From assembly GCA_963721175.1 (NCBI GenBank), contig CAVRIG010000007.1, forward strand, positions 310,001-374,000: a stretch of DNA of 64,000 nt, given 5' to 3'. The notes beneath the pieces are model-generated. The model ran no database searches and had not been told where the DNA came from. It saw only the letters and a list, made by a program, of their open reading frames with translations. Positions 59,010 through 64,000 of this stretch are shown in pieces; within the stretch, counting starts at the first letter, position 1, and the number at the start of each line of letters is the position of its first letter. A program made the position numbers and the translations under genes. This DNA is from Aliishimia sp963721175. Lineage in GTDB: Bacteria > Pseudomonadota > Alphaproteobacteria > Rhodobacterales > Rhodobacteraceae.

Positions 59010-59126
59010 GGGTCTGGTCCTTCTTCCTCCGTGGCGTGCAGGGCACGTGCCGCGGAACAGACGGGTGGACCGGAGAAGTGTCAAGCAACAATCTTGCTCG
59101 CATGCCGGCGCATGCGAAACATTCGA

Positions 59127-59747
59127 TCACCCGCCCGGGCCGCCCATCCGCGTGGAATAGAAGAACGCGATCGCCTGCGCGCGGTTCTTGACGCCGAGCT
59201 TGTCGTAGAGGTTCGACAGGTGGAATTTCACGGTATTGGTGGTGATCTCCAATTCCTTTGCGAGTTCCCGATTGGTGAGCCCCGTCGACAGCGCCTCCAA
59301 GATCGCGCGCTCCTTCTTCGACAGGCTCTGGATCGGGTCCTGCTGCAACTCGCGCACGTCGACGAAGGGAAAGACCATCTTGCCCCCCGCGACATCCGCG
59401 CAGATGTCGAGCAGCGCGGCCGGTGTGCCGGAGCGGGGCGCGAACCCGGCGGCCCCGGCGGCCATCGCCTTGCGCGGCAGATCCTTGGTGTCGTCGCCAT
59501 AGACCACGACCCGCGGCGGCTGTGCCTGATCACGCAGGATCTCGATCAGCCGCGCACCACCGAAAGTCGGCAACGCCCAATCCGTCACCACAACCTTCAC
59601 CGGCAGCCGCATCAGCGTGCCCAGCAATCCTTCAGACGTCGCCGACGTCGCCAGGAGCGAGAATCGGGGGTCGCGGTCGAAGTATTCCGACATGGCGGAC
59701 AGAACCATCGGGTTGCTGTCGGCCAGTATGACTTCGATCTTCGCCAT
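59127..59747 (-). CDS. LuxR/NarL-type response regulator
   Basis: 206 aa. Receiver domain: VILADSNPMVLSAMSEYF with a reduced acidic pocket, phospho-acceptor Asp in VKVVVTDWALPTFGG near residue 56, and VVVYGDDTKDLPRKAMAAGAAGF. C-terminal LuxR helix-turn-helix: LSKKERAILEALSTGLTNREL, then EITTNTVKFHLSNLYDKLGVKNRAQAI. No histidine kinase is adjacent. It is divergent from the aminotransferase-mtkAB operon across 217 bases, so it may control the serine-cycle genes on both sides (inference). Confidence 0.87.
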   Translation of the reverse strand: MAKIEVILADSNPMVLSAMSEYFDRDPRFSLLATSATSEGLLGTLMRLPVKVVVTDWALPTFGGARLIEILRDQAQPPRVVVYGDDTKDLPRKAMAAGAAGFAPRSGTPAALLDICADVAGGKMVFPFVDVRELQQDPIQSLSKKERAILEALSTGLTNRELAKELEITTNTVKFHLSNLYDKLGVKNRAQAIAFFYSTRMGGPGG

Positions 59748-59847
59748 GTTAGCGTTAAACCTCGTCTCTCGGGACGACGTGCTGGAGAAATAACTACCCG
59801 TTTAGGCAGGTGGCTTCAGTATGCCGCCGCATATCTATTCTTTCGGG

Positions 59848-59872
59848 TAGGTATTTTACCACCCAATTAGTT
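59848..59872. promoter_or_regulatory. Near-palindromic site between the regulator and the serine-cycle operon
   Basis: The A/T-rich divergent gap 59748-59964 contains GGGTAGGTATTTTACCACCC, an imperfect inverted repeat (GGTA-TTTT-ACC core), flanked by further TACCCG and TTACCC elements. Such clustered half-sites suit a LuxR-type or other operator. Coordinates are approximate. Confidence 0.4.
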
Positions 59873-59964
59873 ACCCAAAAGCAGGAATAAGCGACGTTGC
59901 TGGTTACCGCAAGGTTAATCCATACACTCGGTTCAACAACCCCATCAGCAGGAGGCTAGCGCCC

Positions 59965-61209
59965 ATGTCCGTGACCATTTTCCCGCAGCTCGACATTCCG
60001 CAGACGCTCGCCGCCGGCCCGGGGCCGGGAAACACCGATGCGCGCGTGCTCGAGCGCTTTTCCGCCGCGGGCGTGGCCGACCACATGCAGGGCGACGTCC
60101 TGCGCGGAATGGTTGAATGCAAGCTGATGCTGCGCGAGGTCATGGGCACCAAGAACATCCACACCTTCGGCGTCGCCGGCACGGGGTGGAGCGGGCTCGA
60201 TGCGATGATGGCCGCCGTCATGCCGGGCGACACGGTCGTGGCCTTCGTCAACGGTACGTTTTCCGGCATCGACGGGCTCACCTTGCGGATGAAGGCCGCC
60301 ACGGCGGAGGAACTCGCCGCGAACAGCCTCGATCCGAAACCCGCCTCCGTCACCATCGTCGAAGTACCACATGGCCAGTCGGTGACTGCGGACGTGATCG
60401 AAACCGCGCTGGCCGAGCACAAGCCGAAATGGGCCTTCATGGCGCATTGGGAAACCGGATCGGGCCGCGTAAACGATGTGAAAGCCTTCTCCGACGCCTG
60501 CGAAAAGCACGGCGCGATGGGAATGGTCGACGCCGTGTCCTCGCTCGGCGTGGCGGATTTCGCTATCGACGATTATCCCGGCGTTCTGGCCTGGGCCTCC
60601 TGTCCACAGAAGGGCATCTGCTGCCTGCCGCTCACCTATGCGCCGGTCAGTTTCACCGATCGCTACATCGAGGTGCTGAAGGCATCCGGCACGCGCAGCT
60701 TCGTGCACCACCCGATCCTGGAGGCGCGCCACTGGGGCATCATCGACGGCAAGGACGTGGAGAAGGGCACCTACCACCGGACCCATTCCGCCTATGCCGT
60801 CGCCGCGTTCCACGAGGCGCTGCGCCTGACTCTGGAGGAAACTCTGGCCACCCGCGCCGGGCGCTACACGTTCCACGAAAGCGTCCTGCGCGAGGCGGTC
60901 GAGGCGATGGGCTGCGAAGTCACATCCAACATGACGTCGCTCGTCGTGCTGAACCTGCCGGGCGACCTCAAGGGCCGCGAAATGGACCTGGTGCAGTCCT
61001 GCCGGGCCGAGGGCTTCGGCATCTGGCCGACGCTCAGCGAACCGGTCCAGGTCCGCATCGGCATCCTCAACCAGCTCACCCCGAAGGCCGTGACGGAGAT
61101 CGTCACCCGCTTTGCCGATGCCGTCGAACGGATGGGCGGAACGGTCGATCGCGACGCGGTGCGCAAGGTCCTCGACACGCGGTACGCGCAATCCCTGGCA
61201 GCGGAGTAA
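59965..61209 (+). CDS. Class V aminotransferase, probable serine/alanine-glyoxylate aminotransferase
   Basis: 414 aa PLP enzyme. N-terminus TLAAGPGPGNTDARVLERFSA; THTFG-like segment NIHTFGVAGTGWSGLDAMMAAV; MAHWETGSGRVNDVKAF; VDAVSSLGVADFAIDDYPGV; Schiff-base Lys in WASCPQKGICCLPL; and HHPILEARHWG towards the C-terminal domain. Position in front of mtkAB and a hydroxyacid dehydrogenase suggests it makes glycine or hydroxypyruvate from glyoxylate/serine in a serine cycle. It is divergent from the classical methylotroph SgaA, so the donor is uncertain. Confidence 0.8.
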   Translation: MSVTIFPQLDIPQTLAAGPGPGNTDARVLERFSAAGVADHMQGDVLRGMVECKLMLREVMGTKNIHTFGVAGTGWSGLDAMMAAVMPGDTVVAFVNGTFSGIDGLTLRMKAATAEELAANSLDPKPASVTIVEVPHGQSVTADVIETALAEHKPKWAFMAHWETGSGRVNDVKAFSDACEKHGAMGMVDAVSSLGVADFAIDDYPGVLAWASCPQKGICCLPLTYAPVSFTDRYIEVLKASGTRSFVHHPILEARHWGIIDGKDVEKGTYHRTHSAYAVAAFHEALRLTLEETLATRAGRYTFHESVLREAVEAMGCEVTSNMTSLVVLNLPGDLKGREMDLVQSCRAEGFGIWPTLSEPVQVRIGILNQLTPKAVTEIVTRFADAVERMGGTVDRDAVRKVLDTRYAQSLAAE

Positions 61210-61215
61210 GTCCTG

Positions 61216-62415
61216 ATGGATATCCATGAATACCAGGCCAAGGAAATCCTCTCCGACTTCGGCGTCTCCTGCCCGCCGGGTGCGCTGGCCTACTCGCCGG
61301 AACAGGCGGCCTACCGGTCGCGCGAGATGGGCGGAGACGTCTGGGCGGTCAAGGCGCAAGTGCACTCGGGCGGCCGCGGCAAGGCCGGTGGCGTGAAGAT
61401 CTGCCGCACCGACACCGAGGTGCTCGAAGCGGCGGAAGGCATGTTCGGCCAGAAGATCGTCACCCACCAGACCGGGCCGGAAGGCAAGGGCATCTACCGG
61501 GTCTATGTCGAGGGCGGCGTGAACATCGCGCGGGAAATCTACCTCGGTTTCGTTCTCGATCGCACCAGCCAGCGCGTGATGATCGTGTGCTCGGGCGAAG
61601 GCGGCATGGAGATCGAGGAAATCTCGTCGGACCGTCCCGACAGCATCATCCGCGCGACCGTCGAACCGGCCGTCGGCCTGCAGGAATTCCAGAGCCGCGA
61701 GATCGCGTTCAAGCTGGGGCTCGAAGCCGGCATCGTGCAAAAATTCACCCGCACGCTGCAGGGTTGCTACCGCGCGTTCAAGGAACTCGACGCGACGATG
61801 GTGGAGATCAACCCGCTCGTGGTGACCGAGGACGGCCGGGTGGTGGCGCTCGACGCGAAGATGACCTTCGACGACAACGCGCTCTTTCGCCATCCGCAGA
61901 TCGCGGAGCTGCGTGACAAGTCCCAGGAGGATCCTCGCGAATGCCGCGCGCATGACCGCGGGCTGAACTATGTCGGGTTGCAGGGCAATATCGGCTGCAT
62001 CGTGAATGGCGCAGGGCTCGCCATGGCGACGATGGATACGATCAAGCTTGCCGGCGGGGAGCCCGCGAACTTCCTCGACATCGGCGGCGGTGCAACGCCC
62101 GACCGCGTGGCGAAGGCGTTCCGGCTCGTGATGTCGGATGCGAATGTGCAGGCCGTGCTGGTCAACATCTTTGCCGGAATCAACCGGTGCGACTGGGTCG
62201 CCGAGGGGGTGGTGCAGGCCTTGCGGGAAAATCCGGTCGATGTGCCGGTGGTCGTACGCCTCTCCGGCACCAATGTCGAAGAGGGGCAGAAGATCCTGTC
62301 GCAATCCGGCCTGCCGATCATCCGCGCCTCTACCCTGAGCGAGGCCGCCGACCGCGCGGTGAGCGCATGGCGCAACGACCAATCCCGAGGCGTAGACGTG
62401 AGAGCCGCATCATGA
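61216..62415 (+). CDS. mtkA: Malate-CoA ligase (malate thiokinase) beta subunit
   Basis: 399 aa, ATP-grasp subunit like SucC. MDIHEYQAKEILSDFGVSCPPG; WAVKAQVHSGGRGKAGGVKIC; YLGFVLDRTSQRVMIV; MVEINPLVVTEDGRVVALDAKM; GLNYVGLQGNIGCIVNGAGLAMATMD with the MtkA-type GLNYxxL wording; FAGINRCDWVAEGVVQAL. Adds CoA to malate at the cost of ATP, giving malyl-CoA for MclA. The NRCDWVAEG ending of the CoA domain and synteny favour MtkA over succinyl-CoA synthetase. Stop overlaps mtkB. Confidence 0.92.
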   Translation: MDIHEYQAKEILSDFGVSCPPGALAYSPEQAAYRSREMGGDVWAVKAQVHSGGRGKAGGVKICRTDTEVLEAAEGMFGQKIVTHQTGPEGKGIYRVYVEGGVNIAREIYLGFVLDRTSQRVMIVCSGEGGMEIEEISSDRPDSIIRATVEPAVGLQEFQSREIAFKLGLEAGIVQKFTRTLQGCYRAFKELDATMVEINPLVVTEDGRVVALDAKMTFDDNALFRHPQIAELRDKSQEDPRECRAHDRGLNYVGLQGNIGCIVNGAGLAMATMDTIKLAGGEPANFLDIGGGATPDRVAKAFRLVMSDANVQAVLVNIFAGINRCDWVAEGVVQALRENPVDVPVVVRLSGTNVEEGQKILSQSGLPIIRASTLSEAADRAVSAWRNDQSRGVDVRAAS

Positions 62416-63308
62416 GCATCCTGATCGATCAGAACACCCCCGTCATCGTGCAGGGCATCACCGGCAAGATGGCGCGGTTTCACACCGCCGAGATGCGCGC
62501 CTACGGCACCAATGTCGTCGGCGGCGTCGTCCCCGGCAAGGGCGGCGAGGAGGTCGAGGGCCTGCCGGTCTTCGACACGGTGAAGGACGCCGTGGCCGCA
62601 ACCGGCGCCGAGGCCAGCCTGGTCTTCGTGCCGCCTCCCGCTGCCGCGGACAGCATCATGGAAGCCGCCGATGCGGGCATCCGGTATTGCGTGTGCATCA
62701 CCGACGGCATTCCCGCGCAGGACATGATCACCGTGAAGCGCTACATGTGGCGCTTCCCGCGGGAACGCCGGATGATCCTGACGGGGCCGAACTGCGCCGG
62801 CACCGTATCTCCGGGCAAGGCGATGATCGGCATCATGCCGGGCCACATCTACCTGCAGGGCCCTGTGGGCATCGTCGGACGCTCTGGCACGTTGGGATAT
62901 GAGGCTGCGTCCCAGTTGAAGGAACGGGGCATCGGCATTTCGACTTCCGTCGGCATCGGCGGCGACCCGATCAACGGATCGTCCTTCCGGGATATCCTGG
63001 AGCATTTCGAGAACGACCCGGAGACCGAGATCATTTGCATGATCGGCGAGATCGGCGGCCCGCAGGAGGCCGAGGCGGCGGAATACGTACGCGACCACAT
63101 GACGAAACCTGTCGTGGCTTATGTCGCCGGGTTGACCGCACCCAAGGGGCGCACAATGGGGCATGCCGGCGCGATCATCTCGGCTTTCGGGGAAAGCGCT
63201 TCGGAGAAGGTGGAGATCCTGACCCAGGCGGGCGTCACCGTGGCGGAACATCCCGCGCAGATCGGCGAGACCATCGCGCGGGTCATGGGACGGCAGGAAG
63301 CCGCCTGA
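62412..63308 (+). CDS. mtkB: Malate-CoA ligase (malate thiokinase) alpha subunit
   Basis: 298 aa, SucD-like. MSILIDQNTPVIVQGITGKMARFHT, VVPGKGGEEVEGLPVFDTV, GPNCAGTVSPGKAMIGIMPGHIYLQG, GRSGTLGYEAASQLKERGIGIS, GIGGDPINGSSF, and the phosphohistidine segment LTAPKGRTMGHAGAIIS near residue 250. Overlaps mtkA by 4 bases; 12 bases before the hydroxyacid dehydrogenase gene. Partner of MtkA. Confidence 0.92.
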   Translation: MSILIDQNTPVIVQGITGKMARFHTAEMRAYGTNVVGGVVPGKGGEEVEGLPVFDTVKDAVAATGAEASLVFVPPPAAADSIMEAADAGIRYCVCITDGIPAQDMITVKRYMWRFPRERRMILTGPNCAGTVSPGKAMIGIMPGHIYLQGPVGIVGRSGTLGYEAASQLKERGIGISTSVGIGGDPINGSSFRDILEHFENDPETEIICMIGEIGGPQEAEAAEYVRDHMTKPVVAYVAGLTAPKGRTMGHAGAIISAFGESASEKVEILTQAGVTVAEHPAQIGETIARVMGRQEAA

Positions 63309-63320
63309 ACGGAGCCCGAC

Positions 63321-64000
63321 ATGGCACAACCTTCGCTATTCCTGACGCGCCGCCTGCCGAAGGCGGTCGAGGCCGGCCTCGCCGAGCGCTTTGAACTGAC
63401 GGTGAACACCGATGACGTTGCGCTCGGGTGGGAAGAGTTGCGCGCGGCGGTCACATCCTACGATGCCGTGCTGCCGACGGTGACGGACAGGCTTTGCGCG
63501 CGTACGCTGGACATCTCCGGCCCGCGCGCGAAGATCCTGGCGAATTACGGGGTGGGCTACAGCCATATCGACATCGGCACCGTTTCGCGGCACGGCATCA
63601 CCGTCACCAACACGCCCGATGTGCTGTCGGAATGCACGGCCGACCTGGCGATCACATTGATGCTGATGGTGGCGCGCCGGGCGGGCGAGGGCGAACGCGA
63701 ATTGCGCGCCGGTCAGTGGTCCGGCTGGCGGCCGACTCACCTGGTCGGAACCAAGGTGTCGGGCAAGGTGCTGGGCATCATCGGCTTCGGCCGCATCGGG
63801 CAGGAGGTGGCACGGCGGGCGCATCATGGGTTCGGAATGGAGATCGTCGTCTTCAACCGGTCCGCCGTGCCTGCCGAGCGCCTCTCGGCTTTCGGTGCGC
63901 GCCAGGTGGAAAGCATCGAGGAGTTGCTGCCGCTCTGCGATTTCGTGTCGCTCCACTGTCCCGGCGGAGCAGAGAACCGGCATCTGATGAATGGTCCGCG
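63321..64000 (+). CDS. D-2-hydroxyacid dehydrogenase, probable glyoxylate/hydroxypyruvate reductase (cut by window end)
   Basis: 226 codons visible. Substrate-domain start SLFLTRRLPKAVEAGLAERFEL, ILANYGVGYSHIDIGTVSRHGI, VTNTPDVLSECTADLAITLML, NAD site VLGIIGFGRIGQEVARRA, and FVSLHCPGGAENRHLMNG at the edge. The catalytic Arg/Glu/His region is mostly beyond the window. In the serine cycle, hydroxypyruvate reductase makes glycerate, which fits its place after mtkAB. GGAG site before ATG 63321. Confidence 0.87.
   Translation, partial: MAQPSLFLTRRLPKAVEAGLAERFELTVNTDDVALGWEELRAAVTSYDAVLPTVTDRLCARTLDISGPRAKILANYGVGYSHIDIGTVSRHGITVTNTPDVLSECTADLAITLMLMVARRAGEGERELRAGQWSGWRPTHLVGTKVSGKVLGIIGFGRIGQEVARRAHHGFGMEIVVFNRSAVPAERLSAFGARQVESIEELLPLCDFVSLHCPGGAENRHLMNGP

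Noticed and set aside
56832..59870. Plus-strand open frame of about 1012 codons
   Set aside because: It runs antisense to the SDR, malyl-CoA lyase and response-regulator genes; its translation is His/Arg/Asp/Gly-rich noise typical of shadows in high-GC DNA.
59956..62382. Minus-strand open frame of about 808 codons
   Set aside because: Antisense to the aminotransferase and mtkA; no ribosome site, no domains, biased composition.

Overview
The window is high-GC DNA of an alphaproteobacterium, most probably a Rhodobacteraceae (Roseobacter-group) member. The basis is synteny and gene content: an ectoine-degradation cluster with an AsnC regulator, betICBA, a pccR/pccB/pccA/methylmalonyl-CoA mutase block, a SmoEFGK-type polyol operon, and a hisB-hisH-hisA string. 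No rRNA, tRNA, CRISPR array, insertion sequence or phage gene was found.

Layout. 0-0.5 kb: a short OmpA-like gene and the start of another exported protein. 0.7-8.7 kb: ectoine/hydroxyectoine catabolism (deacetylase and hydrolase on the minus strand; eutB, eutC, asnC, doeC and doeD on the plus strand). 8.8-16.9 kb: an M48 lipoprotein protease, a second ectoine-hydrolase-like M24 protein, a 41-codon membrane peptide, and a peptide-type (SBP_bac_5) ABC transporter. 17.3-19.6 kb: kbl-tdh threonine catabolism. 20.2-22.2 kb: a small helical protein, a LysE-type exporter and an EamA permease. 22.2-27.7 kb: betI-betC-betB-betA, choline-O-sulfate to glycine betaine. 27.8-40.6 kb: propionyl-CoA to succinyl-CoA (ScfR-type regulator, pccB, pccA, mutase) with several small accessory genes. 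40.7-45.8 kb: VOC protein, GNAT, TerB/DnaJ protein, EEP nuclease, DEAD-box helicase. 45.9-53.4 kb: polyol (sorbitol/mannitol) uptake and oxidation with a LacI regulator. 53.7-57.1 kb: DUF2177, hisA, DUF2147, hisH, hisB, Lrp-like domain. 57.1-64 kb: SDR, malyl-CoA lyase, LuxR-type response regulator, then class V aminotransferase - mtkA - mtkB - hydroxyacid dehydrogenase, which reads as a serine-cycle module.

How it fits together: the window is a catabolic island set for marine or saline osmolytes (ectoine, choline sulfate, polyols) plus entry of C3 and C1/C2 units (propionyl-CoA, glyoxylate, malyl-CoA) into central metabolism. Osmolyte breakdown and demethylation of betaine-type compounds would release C1 units that a serine cycle can fix; that link is inference.

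Quality warning: many genes are broken by single-base shifts that are almost all +1 insertions, dense in about 22.4-26.8 kb and 46.4-51.9 kb and scattered elsewhere. Removing one base restores conserved protein sequence each time I tried it, so I annotate these as intact genes in a sequence with insertion errors, not as pseudogenes. The most interesting regulatory observations are duplicated TTTGCAAA boxes in front of both pccR and pccB, and strong hairpins between the solute-binding-protein gene and the first permease gene in both ABC operons.
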